Counted from the first letter of the stretch, positions 1-5,769 are shown. The stretch: 5,966 nucleotides of DNA from an uncultured Myxococcales bacterium (GCA_937949945.1 CALFEQ010000001.1:1-5966); one strand, 5' to 3'. The notes: generated from the sequence alone by a model not told the origin. Made by a program: numbers and translations.

Positions 1-1
1 C

Positions 2-433
2 GGGCTGAAAACCCCAGGCGTCGATCTGAAGCATCGACTCGCCGACGCGTTCGGGGTCCCCGTCGAGGCGTGGTCGATGCCGGCGAAGGACGAGCCGTCG
101 TCTCCGCCGAGGAAGCCGCGAGCACCGGGCGTGCGGCGGGCATCACGAGGCGCCGCTCTCCCCGAGCTCTGGGCCACCGTGGAGCAGATCGACGTGGCCC
201 TCGACGCTCTCGACGTCGATGCCCCGGCCACGCACCGAGCCGCGCTGTTACGGACCCGGTCGGACACGCTCGACAAGATCGCTAAGCTCCAGGGAGAGGG
301 CGACCTCACCGAGGCGCAGGTGCTGAGGTCGAGGCCGTGGCGAACGCTCATGGCTCGCATCGCGCCGATCCTGGAGCGGCATCCCGAGGTCGCCGCAGAG
401 ATGGCATCCGCGCTCGAGGAGGTCGAGGGCTAA
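2..433 (+). CDS. HTH-domain protein, probable small terminase subunit (5' end missing)
   Basis: The reading frame is open from the window edge to the TAA at 431-433, giving 143 residues, so the true start lies upstream; the ATG at 77 is internal. The first 24 visible residues (GLKTPGVDLKH, then LADAFGVPVEAW) look like the end of a Cro/CI-type helix-turn-helix domain just after the recognition helix, and they resemble the same part of the HTH protein encoded at 2014-2364. A Pro/Arg-rich linker follows at about residues 27-55. A helical domain then runs to the end and includes LTEAQVLRSRPWRTLMARI and HPEVAAEMASALEEV. DNA-binding HTH plus a helical oligomerisation domain, directly before a large terminase, is the usual architecture and place of a TerS, which recognises packaging sites. 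The TerS role is inferred from context; a plain regulator remains possible because the HTH core is outside the window. Confidence 0.7.
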   Translation, partial: GLKTPGVDLKHRLADAFGVPVEAWSMPAKDEPSSPPRKPRAPGVRRASRGAALPELWATVEQIDVALDALDVDAPATHRAALLRTRSDTLDKIAKLQGEGDLTEAQVLRSRPWRTLMARIAPILERHPEVAAEMASALEEVEG

Positions 434-436
434 GGG

Positions 437-2017
437 ATGCGCACGGCGGCCCGGGTGCAGGCTAGGTCACGAGCTCGCTCCCCGTCGGTATGCGGAGAGT
501 TCGCCCGAATCGCTCGGAGTGCCTCACGATCGCGCGCCATCGACCTATCCGGCTACCGTGGTCGCCCTGTCGCGTTCCAGCGCGAGATCCTCAAGTACGA
601 ACCGATCGATCCTCAGGTTCGCGTCCTAGAGACCCTCGAGAGGCGTGGACGGTGTGCGGTCCCGTCAGGCCGCGCGATGGGCAAGTCCCGTCTCGATGCT
701 GGCGAGGCGCTCTACTTCGCCGCCACACGTCCGCGTTCGTGCGTGGTGCTCATCGCACCGACGTTCAAGCAGATCCAGAAGATCCTCTGGGAGGAGCTCC
801 GCGCTCTGTACCTGGCCGCGTATGACCAGCTTGGCGGCGAGTGCGCGCTCCTGGCGAGTACCGGCGCTCGACTTGGCAACGGGTCCAGGATTTTCGGGAT
901 CACCGGCACGCAGCCCGAGGACGTCGCGGGAATCCGAGCCCCTGAGATGCTGGTCATCGCTGACGAGGCGAGCGGCATCCCTGACACGACGTTCGACGTG
1001 CTCGACGGCAATCTCGCCGGCGGCGGTTGGATGCTGCTCACCGGCAACCCCACGCGTGCCACTGGGTATTTCCGTGAGGCTTGCCGCTCGGAGCGATGGG
1101 ACCACGTACACCTGCCGTCGACGATCTCGCCGAACGTCCTCGCTGGTCGGATCGTCGTCCCTGGCGTCGCTACGCTGGAGTGGATCGAGGCGCGGCGTCA
1201 GGAGTGGGGAGAGGACTCCCCGCTGTACAAGATCCACGTGCTCGGCGAGTTCGTCGAGCTCGAAGAGGGCAAGCTTTTCCCGGAGTCACTCGTTGCGGAG
1301 GCCGAGGAGCGCTGGAGCGAGACGCCCGCAGCCGGCCGACTGGTGATCGGCGTCGACCCTGCCGGCGAGGGCGAGGACGGCGACGAGAGCGCGTTCGCAT
1401 ACCGTCGCGGGCGAAAGGTCATCGGCATTCGAGCGAAGCGCGGTCTGTCTGCGGACGCGCACGTCGCCGAGGTGCTCGACGTCATCTCCGAGGTGCTCGG
1501 ACCTCGCAGGCCGAGTGCCCGCCGGACCCCGCCGCTCGTCGTTGTCGACCGCGACGGATACGTCGGCGCGCGCGTATATGCGGCGCTAGCAGCGTATCAG
1601 AGTCAGCACGAGGACGCGTTCGAGCTCCGCGGCATCCGCAGTGGCGAGCGCGCGAAGCGCATGCCGCTGCACATCGATCGCGTTCGCGATGAGGTGTGGT
1701 TCGCGCTGCGCGACGCGTTCCGCGATGGGCTGGCCATCCCTGAGGACCTGAAGTTGGAGCGCGACCTGTCTGCGGTTCGACTCGAGCGGCACATCTCCGG
1801 GAGGTCGAAGGTTACGAGCAAGGATGAGCTTCGACGCGAGCTCGGACGCTCGCCCGACCGAGGCGACGCGCTCGCCCTATGCGCGGCGTTCGACGGAGAG
1901 TCTGACGATGTCGAGGCCGGCTCCGAGAAGGACTCGAGGCTTGCGCCGGACCCGTACGAGGCCGAGCCGGAGAGGTCGTTCGATCCGTACCAGGCGCTGG
2001 AGAGGTGGAGGTCATGA
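437..2017 (+). CDS. Phage terminase large subunit (packaging ATPase/nuclease)
   Basis: This 526-residue protein is the motor that pumps phage DNA into the prohead and cuts it. The N-terminal ATPase shows a Walker A motif SGRAMGKS (residues 77-84, K83), a Walker B MLVIADEAS (171-179, D176/E177) and a coupling motif TGNPT (202-206). The C-terminal RNase H-like nuclease shows GVDPAG (305-310, D307), VVVDRDGYVGARV (368-380, D371) and SPDRGDALALC (472-482, D474/D477) as likely metal-binding acids. Its length is typical for the family. ATG 437 lies 3 bases after the preceding stop, with a GAGGAGG stretch near 416-422 upstream. The first 33 residues hold nine arginines and no recognised domain, so a later start cannot be excluded (GTG at 455, but without a good ribosome site). 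The tail has two DPY-containing units ending in FDPYQALERWRS. The stop overlaps the next start. Confidence 0.96.
   Translation: MRTAARVQARSRARSPSVCGEFARIARSASRSRAIDLSGYRGRPVAFQREILKYEPIDPQVRVLETLERRGRCAVPSGRAMGKSRLDAGEALYFAATRPRSCVVLIAPTFKQIQKILWEELRALYLAAYDQLGGECALLASTGARLGNGSRIFGITGTQPEDVAGIRAPEMLVIADEASGIPDTTFDVLDGNLAGGGWMLLTGNPTRATGYFREACRSERWDHVHLPSTISPNVLAGRIVVPGVATLEWIEARRQEWGEDSPLYKIHVLGEFVELEEGKLFPESLVAEAEERWSETPAAGRLVIGVDPAGEGEDGDESAFAYRRGRKVIGIRAKRGLSADAHVAEVLDVISEVLGPRRPSARRTPPLVVVDRDGYVGARVYAALAAYQSQHEDAFELRGIRSGERAKRMPLHIDRVRDEVWFALRDAFRDGLAIPEDLKLERDLSAVRLERHISGRSKVTSKDELRRELGRSPDRGDALALCAAFDGESDDVEAGSEKDSRLAPDPYEAEPERSFDPYQALERWRS
1982..2000 (+). repeat. Copy 1 of a 19-base repeat encoding DPYQAL at the terminase C-terminus
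   Basis: These bases match 2554-2572 at 17 of 19 positions by hand alignment. Both copies are read in the coding frame as DPYQAL and lie near the 3' end of their gene. The two differences are third-position changes (gat/gac and gcg/gca), so the peptide is kept. Whether this is a duplication or convergence on a useful peptide cannot be settled here. Confidence 0.7.
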
Positions 2018-2364
2018 GGTCGGAAGGGGCACGCATGCTCGGCGCGCTGGACATGACGCAGGCGGAGATCGCGAGGCGAATAGGTGTCCGTCAGCCGACG
2101 ATCGCCGGTTGGATCTCTGGGCAGCACGTACCGAAGCCTCACCACCGCCGGGCGCTACGAGACGCATTCGGCATCCCATTCGAGGCATGGCCTGCGGACG
2201 CCGAGGCTGAGGAGCTACGAGAGCAGGTGCGGACCCTGCAAATCGCACTCAAGACCACCGTCGACGAAGCCGCCGAGTTGCTCGATGCGGTATTCGCGGT
2301 GGTGCAAGACCCTGAGGTGCTCGCCAGGATCTGCGATAGGCTCAGCGATACGATTCGTCGATAG
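2014..2364 (+). CDS. Small Cro/CI-type HTH DNA-binding protein
   Basis: This 116-residue protein carries a Cro/CI (HTH_3-like) helix-turn-helix at about residues 10-37. MTQAEIARRIGV forms the first helices and RQPTIAGWISG the recognition helix and its end. The sequence LRDAFGIPFEAW (about 48-59) follows and is close to LADAFGVPVEAW of the gene at 2-433. Residues 62-92 are Glu/Leu-rich and may form a coiled coil for dimerisation. The ATG at 2014 overlaps the terminase stop as ATGA, which suggests translational coupling. GTG 2005 and ATG 2035 (preceded by GGAAGGGG) are alternatives, but the last would trim the HTH. An HTH gene between terminase and portal is not the usual order. It may be a regulator, possibly acting at the palindrome just after its stop, or a second DNA-recognition subunit for packaging. 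The DNA-binding fold is well supported; the role is not. Confidence 0.85.
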   Translation: MRSEGARMLGALDMTQAEIARRIGVRQPTIAGWISGQHVPKPHHRRALRDAFGIPFEAWPADAEAEELREQVRTLQIALKTTVDEAAELLDAVFAVVQDPEVLARICDRLSDTIRR

Positions 2365-2367
2365 GTT

Positions 2368-2382
2368 ATAGGAGCCTCCTAT
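2368..2382. promoter_or_regulatory. Perfect 15-base palindrome, candidate operator or RNA hairpin
   Basis: The sequence is ATAGGAG, a central C, then CTCCTAT: two perfect 7-base half-sites. It begins 4 bases after the stop of the HTH gene and lies 25 bases before the GTG of the small ORF. Such compact dyads are typical operators for dimeric HTH proteins. As RNA it could form a 6-base-pair hairpin with a GCC loop. It holds an AGGAG ribosome-site-like sequence paired with CTCCT. No U-run follows, so a terminator is unlikely. The dyad is seen directly; the function is inferred. Confidence 0.5.
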
Positions 2383-2406
2383 CAGTGCTCGGGCCATACT
2401 GCCCGC

Positions 2407-2586
2407 GTGAGCCGGAGGACGCCCGAGGTCGTGTCGATCAAGCGCGTGTTCATCGAGCGCGCACGGGCGATCATCGCTGCGCGGCAGGCATCTCGGCAGC
2501 CACCTCGCCCAGCGCTCCCGGATGATGACGTCGAGGTGTCGGTACCGAGCCTCGACCCGTACCAGGCACTGGGCACGTGGCGATGA
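2407..2586 (+). CDS. Small 59-residue protein sharing the terminase C-terminal motif
   Basis: I do not recognise a family. The frame opens at GTG 2407, the first possible start after the in-frame stop at 2362-2364, and ends in TGA at 2584-2586, overlapping the portal ATG. About 80% of its codons end in G or C, as in the neighbouring genes, which supports coding. GTG 2431, with GGAGG at 2414-2418, would give 51 residues and may be the real start, because no clear ribosome site precedes 2407. The N-terminal half is basic and probably helical (KRVFIERARAIIAARQASR); a Pro-rich link and an acidic DDDVE stretch follow. The last residues, LDPYQALGTWR, match the terminase tail FDPYQALERWRS. It may be a terminase-tail mimic, a portal-binding factor or the residue of a duplication. 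No function can be assigned. Confidence 0.65.
   Translation: MSRRTPEVVSIKRVFIERARAIIAARQASRQPPRPALPDDDVEVSVPSLDPYQALGTWR
2554..2572 (+). repeat. Copy 2 of the 19-base DPYQAL-coding repeat
   Basis: This copy encodes DPYQAL at residues 50-55 of the 59-residue ORF and matches 1982-2000 at 17 of 19 bases. In both places the motif is followed by two residues, then Trp-Arg, then the stop or one more residue. In both places the stop overlaps an ATG. Confidence 0.7.
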
Positions 2587-3926
2587 AGCTGCGCGAGTTC
2601 ATCGCCGCTCTGCTCGGGATCTCGGCGTACGCGCCTCCGCAAGATGCTGCCCTGCTCGTCGCTCCGTCCGAGACGCACGTCCGCCGGATTCGGAGGATGC
2701 TCGGAGGGCAGATCGTTCCGCTGCCCGTCACGCAGACGCGATGGTACTTCTCTGACCTCGAGTCTGCGCAGCACCAGGCGGACAAGGGCGATCTCTCCTC
2801 GGCGGCGAGACTCTGCCGTGCCATTCGCCGCGACGGCATCATCGCTGGTGTCCTCTCGACGCGAGCCAACGGCATCGTCGCGCTGCCCAAGCGGATCACC
2901 GGCGACGATGAGATGGTCCGCGCGCTCGAGGGTCGAGACGGTACACGCAGCATCTTCGATGCGATGTGCCCTGCCTCGGAGCTCGTCGCGCTCGCTATCG
3001 ACGGCCTTCTGCTCGGCGTGTCGATCGGCGAGCTCGTCCCGGTCGAAGGGCGCGACTATCCAGTGCTCGTTCGTCTAGAGCCGGAGTTCTTGCGGTATCG
3101 CTGGAACGAGAATCGCTGGTACTACCTCTCGACTGCCGGCGCTCTCCCGATCACCCCAGGCGACGGCCGATGGGTACTCCACGTCGACGGGCCTCGCATT
3201 GCTCCTTGGCAGGCCGGACTCTGGCACGCACTCGGTAAGGCGTTCATCGCCAAGTCGCACGCTGAGATGCACGCGGCGAACTGGGAGGCGAAGCTAGCGA
3301 ACCCAGCTCGCGTCGCGATCGCTCCGCAGGGCGCGAGCGAGATCCAGAAACAGAGCTGGTTCCAGAAGGTGATGGCCTGGGGGGTCAACACTGTGTTTGG
3401 GCTGACCCCCGGCTACGACGTCAAGCTGCTCGAGTCGAACGGCCGCGGATGGGAGAGCTTCCAGAAGACGATCGAGCGGAGCGATCGGGAGGCGATCATC
3501 GCGGTGACCGGATCGACGGTGCTTGTCGACGGAGGCACCGGATTCGCGAACGCGGACGTTCACAAGTCGATCCGAGCGGACCTCATCGAGTCCACCGCAC
3601 GAGCTCTCGAGCATACGATCAACACGCAGGTCATCCCGCAGTGGGTCGCCCAGCGATGGGGCGAGGAGGAGCTCGATCGCGCACCGGCTATTGCTTGGGA
3701 CACGACTCCGCCGAAGGATCAGAAGGACGACGCGGACGCTCTCGAAGCCTTCGGCAAGGCGATCGCTTCCGCAAACGAATCGCTCGCGTCGTACGGTCGT
3801 CGAGTCGATGCGCGGGAGCTCGCATCGAGGTACGGCGTGCCGCTGGAGCTGGTGCCTGTCACCATCGGTGATGCGCCGGCGAACGATGTCGACAGGGCCG
3901 ACGACATTGCGGAGGCTGCGCAATGA
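2583..3926 (+). CDS. Phage portal protein, DUF935 / Mu gp29-like
   Basis: This 447-residue protein probably forms the dodecameric ring at the capsid vertex through which DNA enters and to which the terminase and connector proteins dock. Family signs include RRDGIIAGVLSTRANGIVALP (about 82-102), where DUF935 portals carry a D-x-x-I-x-x-x-L-x-x-R pattern. Others are a Trp-rich central part with PWQAGLWHALGKAF (208-221), and the late segment with VLVDGGTGFANADVHKSI (313-330) and HTINTQVIPQWVAQRWG (344-360). The last matches the LN-x-x-x-I-x-x-x-V-x-x-x-(N/W)-(F/W)-G region of the family. The end is a charged tail rich in Asp and Ala. ATG 2583 overlaps the previous stop; GTG 2577 is an alternative two codons upstream. 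The stop overlaps the protease start. Assignment rests on sequence pattern, size and position after the terminase. Confidence 0.88.
   Translation: MKLREFIAALLGISAYAPPQDAALLVAPSETHVRRIRRMLGGQIVPLPVTQTRWYFSDLESAQHQADKGDLSSAARLCRAIRRDGIIAGVLSTRANGIVALPKRITGDDEMVRALEGRDGTRSIFDAMCPASELVALAIDGLLLGVSIGELVPVEGRDYPVLVRLEPEFLRYRWNENRWYYLSTAGALPITPGDGRWVLHVDGPRIAPWQAGLWHALGKAFIAKSHAEMHAANWEAKLANPARVAIAPQGASEIQKQSWFQKVMAWGVNTVFGLTPGYDVKLLESNGRGWESFQKTIERSDREAIIAVTGSTVLVDGGTGFANADVHKSIRADLIESTARALEHTINTQVIPQWVAQRWGEEELDRAPAIAWDTTPPKDQKDDADALEAFGKAIASANESLASYGRRVDARELASRYGVPLELVPVTIGDAPANDVDRADDIAEAAQ
3380..3410. repeat. GC-rich inverted repeat inside the portal gene
   Basis: GGGGGTCA (3380-3387) and TGACCCCC (3403-3410) are perfect 8-base inverted arms around a 15-base spacer. 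The spacer begins with most of an 11-base dyad AACACTGTGTT (3387-3397). It encodes WGVNTVFGLTPG of the portal. No U-run follows, so it is not a classical terminator. It may be chance in GC-rich DNA, an RNA structure slowing translation, or a protein-binding site. Confidence 0.35.
3911..3915 (+). promoter_or_regulatory. Ribosome binding site of the protease gene
   Basis: GGAGG lies 7 bases before ATG 3923, inside the end of the portal gene. It supports this start, which overlaps the portal stop as ATGA. Confidence 0.8.
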
Positions 3927-5314
3927 GGCGTCGCGACGTCTTCGCGAAACGCGGCCTGCTCGCGATGCGGGCGGACATGTGGGGGCTCGCGTTCGAGGTC
4001 GAGACCGAGCGGCCCAGTTACGACCTCGTCGGGAACGTTGCGATCGTCACCATCGATGGCCCGCTTACTCACCACCGTGAGTGGTGTTGGGACTCCTACG
4101 ACGAGATCAAGGAGCGTGTGCAAGCGGCGCTCGCGAGCCAAGCGAGCACGGTGGTTCTGCGCATCAATTCCCCGGGCGGTGAGGTCTCCGGCTGCTTCGA
4201 GACTGCACGCGAGCTTCGTGAGATAGCGTCGCTCGCCGGGAAACAGCTCGTCGCGTACGCGGATGGTCTCGCGGCGAGTGCCGGGTACGCGCTCGCTTGT
4301 GCCGCGTCGAGGATTTACCTCTCCGAGACGAGCTTCGTCGGCAGCATCGGCGTCATGACCACGCTGTTCGATGCTGTCGGCATGAACGAACAGCTTGGGC
4401 TCCGTTACGAGGTCATCGCGAGCGGCAAGCGAAAGCGCGACGGCAATCCGAACGTCCCGATCTCGGAGGCGGCGATCGCTGCGGCGCAGAAGCAAGTCGA
4501 CGACCTGGCCGCGATCTTCTTCGGACTCGTGTCCGAGACACGAGGCCTCGACGTCGAGGCGATCGCCGCTCTCGAAGCTGGGATCCTACTCGGGAGACAG
4601 GCTGTCAGCGCTGGGCTCGCCGATGGCGTGATGACGTTCGATGCCCTGCTCGAGTCGCTCTCGAGCAGTTCCAACGAGGCGTCACCTGGCGCCGAAAACG
4701 AGGGAAACATGACCTGGAAGGACGCCTTGAAGAAGGCTGCGGAAGATGGCGACGAGGAGGCCAAGAAGGCGCTCCGAGCGCTCGAGGACGAAGAGGAGAA
4801 GAAGGACGACGAGCCGTCGTCCGAGGACTACGAAGAGGAAAAGGACGCCGAGGAGGAAGAGAAGCGCGAGGAGGCTCGTGCACACGTCGCCGTCGACGCG
4901 AAGACGATCGAGAGGATCGTCGATGCGAAGATCGCGGCAGTCGCCGAAGCGACCGAACGCGACCGGCTCCTGGCCGCCCGGAAGGACCTGCCCGAGCAGT
5001 TCCTCGCGACGCTGAAGGACAAGCCGCTGTCGTTCGTGCGCGAGGCGCTCGCCGCGCTTCCAGTGGCTCCTCGTCGCAACCCGGCGGCGGACCTCACGCC
5101 GAAGGCGACGCGCGGCGACGGTCAGGGCAGCGGCATGATCATGACTCCCGAGGATCAGCGCATCGCCGACGAGATGGATCGGGCGATGGGGCTGAAGGCC
5201 AACGGATACCGCGCGCCGTACCGCCGTGAGGATGGCGCGTTCGTCCACCCCATCAACCGCCCGTCTGACGTGCGGGCTCACCGATCCGCGCATGCGGAGA
5301 ACAAGGAGGCCTGA
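3923..5314 (+). CDS. S49-family head maturation protease with C-terminal scaffold region
   Basis: This 463-residue protein joins two parts. Residues about 30-245 form an SppA/lambda C-like serine protease: VAIVTIDGPL (39-48), VVLRINSPGGEVSG (77-90), and the nucleophile region ADGLAASAGYALACAASRI with S119. SFVGSIGVMTT (137-147) and ASGKRKRDGNP (166-176) follow; the general-base lysine is most likely K171. S49 enzymes use a Ser-Lys dyad, and phage members cleave scaffold and capsid proteins during head maturation. Residues about 265-345 are very rich in Glu, Asp and Lys and probably form a coiled coil. A mixed tail runs to 463 and includes LPEQFLATLKDKPLSFVREALAAL. This matches the protease-scaffold layout of lambda C/Nu3. 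Start 3923 has GGAGG 7 bases upstream and overlaps the portal stop. The protease call is firm; the scaffold role is inferred from composition and gene order. Confidence 0.92.
   Translation: MRRRDVFAKRGLLAMRADMWGLAFEVETERPSYDLVGNVAIVTIDGPLTHHREWCWDSYDEIKERVQAALASQASTVVLRINSPGGEVSGCFETARELREIASLAGKQLVAYADGLAASAGYALACAASRIYLSETSFVGSIGVMTTLFDAVGMNEQLGLRYEVIASGKRKRDGNPNVPISEAAIAAAQKQVDDLAAIFFGLVSETRGLDVEAIAALEAGILLGRQAVSAGLADGVMTFDALLESLSSSSNEASPGAENEGNMTWKDALKKAAEDGDEEAKKALRALEDEEEKKDDEPSSEDYEEEKDAEEEEKREEARAHVAVDAKTIERIVDAKIAAVAEATERDRLLAARKDLPEQFLATLKDKPLSFVREALAALPVAPRRNPAADLTPKATRGDGQGSGMIMTPEDQRIADEMDRAMGLKANGYRAPYRREDGAFVHPINRPSDVRAHRSAHAENKEA
4700..4704 (+). promoter_or_regulatory. Internal ribosome binding site for a nested scaffold gene
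   Basis: GAGGG lies 4 bases before the in-frame ATG 4709. This ATG falls at the boundary between the protease domain and the acidic scaffold region, where phages with nested scaffolds place the second start. Confidence 0.55.
4709..5314 (+). CDS. Predicted nested head scaffolding protein (same frame as the protease)
   Basis: The in-frame ATG at protease residue 263 (MTWKDALKKAAEDGDEEAKK) would give a separate 201-residue protein identical to the C-terminal part of the protease. It follows a Ser/Asn-rich linker (SSSSNEASPGAENEG) and is preceded by GAGGG. The product would be highly acidic and helical in its first 80 residues, then end in a basic, Pro-containing tail that could bind capsid protein. 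Lambda Nu3 within C and Mu Z within I are established examples of this layout, in which the short product is the main scaffold and the long one carries the protease into the prohead. Expression from this start is a prediction from sequence; the scaffold could instead work only as part of the long protein. Confidence 0.55.
   Translation: MTWKDALKKAAEDGDEEAKKALRALEDEEEKKDDEPSSEDYEEEKDAEEEEKREEARAHVAVDAKTIERIVDAKIAAVAEATERDRLLAARKDLPEQFLATLKDKPLSFVREALAALPVAPRRNPAADLTPKATRGDGQGSGMIMTPEDQRIADEMDRAMGLKANGYRAPYRREDGAFVHPINRPSDVRAHRSAHAENKEA
5303..5309 (+). promoter_or_regulatory. Strong ribosome binding site of the decoration protein gene
   Basis: AAGGAGG lies 7 bases before ATG 5317. It is the best ribosome site in the window, which fits a structural protein made in many copies. 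Confidence 0.85.
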
Positions 5315-5316
5315 TC

Positions 5317-5769
5317 ATGACGGCTCTGGATAGAGAGAGGCGCGGATCGATCCGCAAGGTGCGCTACGACAAGCGTCCGCTCGCGTCGAACGTGAAGGCA
5401 TTCAAGGGCGCGCGCGCGGCGTGCGACGCGGATGGGTTCTACTGCCCGGCCACCGGCGCCGCGACGGAGGTCCCCGTCGGGGTGTTCGCCGAGACGGTCG
5501 ACAACACCGGAGGCGCGGACGGAGCGAAGTGGGCCAACATCGACTTTCTGCGCGACCGGACGCTGTTGCTCCAGGTGAACGACAGCGGCGGGTCCGCGCT
5601 CGCGATCACTGACCGAGAGCGGCCCTGCTACCAGCTCGACGATCAGACGGTCACGGCCGACAGCACGAAGTCGTTCACCGGGATCGTCTACGACGTCACG
5701 AGCGAGGGCGTCTGGGTCGACGTCTCCGCTGGACCTCGCGGTCCGCAGGGCGAGCCGGGAGGAGGGTGA
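5317..5769 (+). CDS. Probable capsid cement/decoration protein with collagen-like tail
   Basis: This 150-residue protein lies between the protease/scaffold and the capsid gene, where lambda gpD-like or DUF2190-like head-stabilising proteins are found. It is rich in short beta-type segments. It shows a pattern common in these small proteins: a hydrophilic N-terminus, CDADGFYCPATGAATEVPVGV (about 36-56), VDNTGGADGAKWANIDF (61-77), CYQLDDQTVTADSTKSFTG (104-122) and a final VYDVTSEGVWVDVS (124-137). Residues 139-150 are Gly-X-Y triplets (GPR, GPQ, GEP, GGG), as in collagen-like phage proteins, and might be displayed on the head surface. It has a strong ribosome site and a 7-base gap to the next gene. 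Assignment to cement proteins is from pattern and position; a precise family is not certain. Confidence 0.7.
   Translation: MTALDRERRGSIRKVRYDKRPLASNVKAFKGARAACDADGFYCPATGAATEVPVGVFAETVDNTGGADGAKWANIDFLRDRTLLLQVNDSGGSALAITDRERPCYQLDDQTVTADSTKSFTGIVYDVTSEGVWVDVSAGPRGPQGEPGGG
5731..5766 (+). repeat. Short collagen-like Gly-X-Y tail coding segment
   Basis: Four consecutive Gly-X-Y triplets, GPR-GPQ-GEP-GGG, close the decoration protein. Pro at X or Y with charged or amide residues is the classical collagen composition. Four triplets are few for a stable triple helix on their own, so the segment may be a remnant or a short flexible tip. Confidence 0.65.

Noticed and set aside
77..433. ATG 77 as the start of the first gene
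   Set aside because: The same frame is open to the window edge and upstream codons encode a recognisable end of an HTH domain, so 77 is internal.
665..1237. Reverse-strand ORF of 190 codons opposite the terminase
   Set aside because: It lies fully opposite the terminase ATPase domain, has no recognisable motif and no sign of its own ribosome site.
2368..2382. Palindrome as a transcription terminator
   Set aside because: The stem is only 6 base pairs in RNA and no T-run follows; the downstream genes belong to the same module.
2395..2400. CATACT as a -10 promoter element before the small ORF
   Set aside because: No -35-like hexamer is found at the proper distance; the upstream position is occupied by the palindrome. 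One weak hexamer is not enough to call a promoter.
2385..2525. 46-codon ORF from GTG 2385, 10 bases after AGGAG
   Set aside because: The spacing to AGGAG is fair, but the peptide looks like an out-of-frame reading and the overlapping frame from 2407 has much better third-position G/C bias and a stop coupled to the portal.
3719..4495. Long reverse-strand ORF (258 codons) opposite the portal/protease genes
   Set aside because: Long antisense frames are common in GC-rich coding DNA. The forward frame has clear portal and S49 protease motifs, and the reverse product shows no recognisable domain.
4730..4880. GAG/AAG-rich stretch as a DNA repeat
   Set aside because: The repetition reflects Glu/Lys/Asp codons of the acidic scaffold region, with no regular period.
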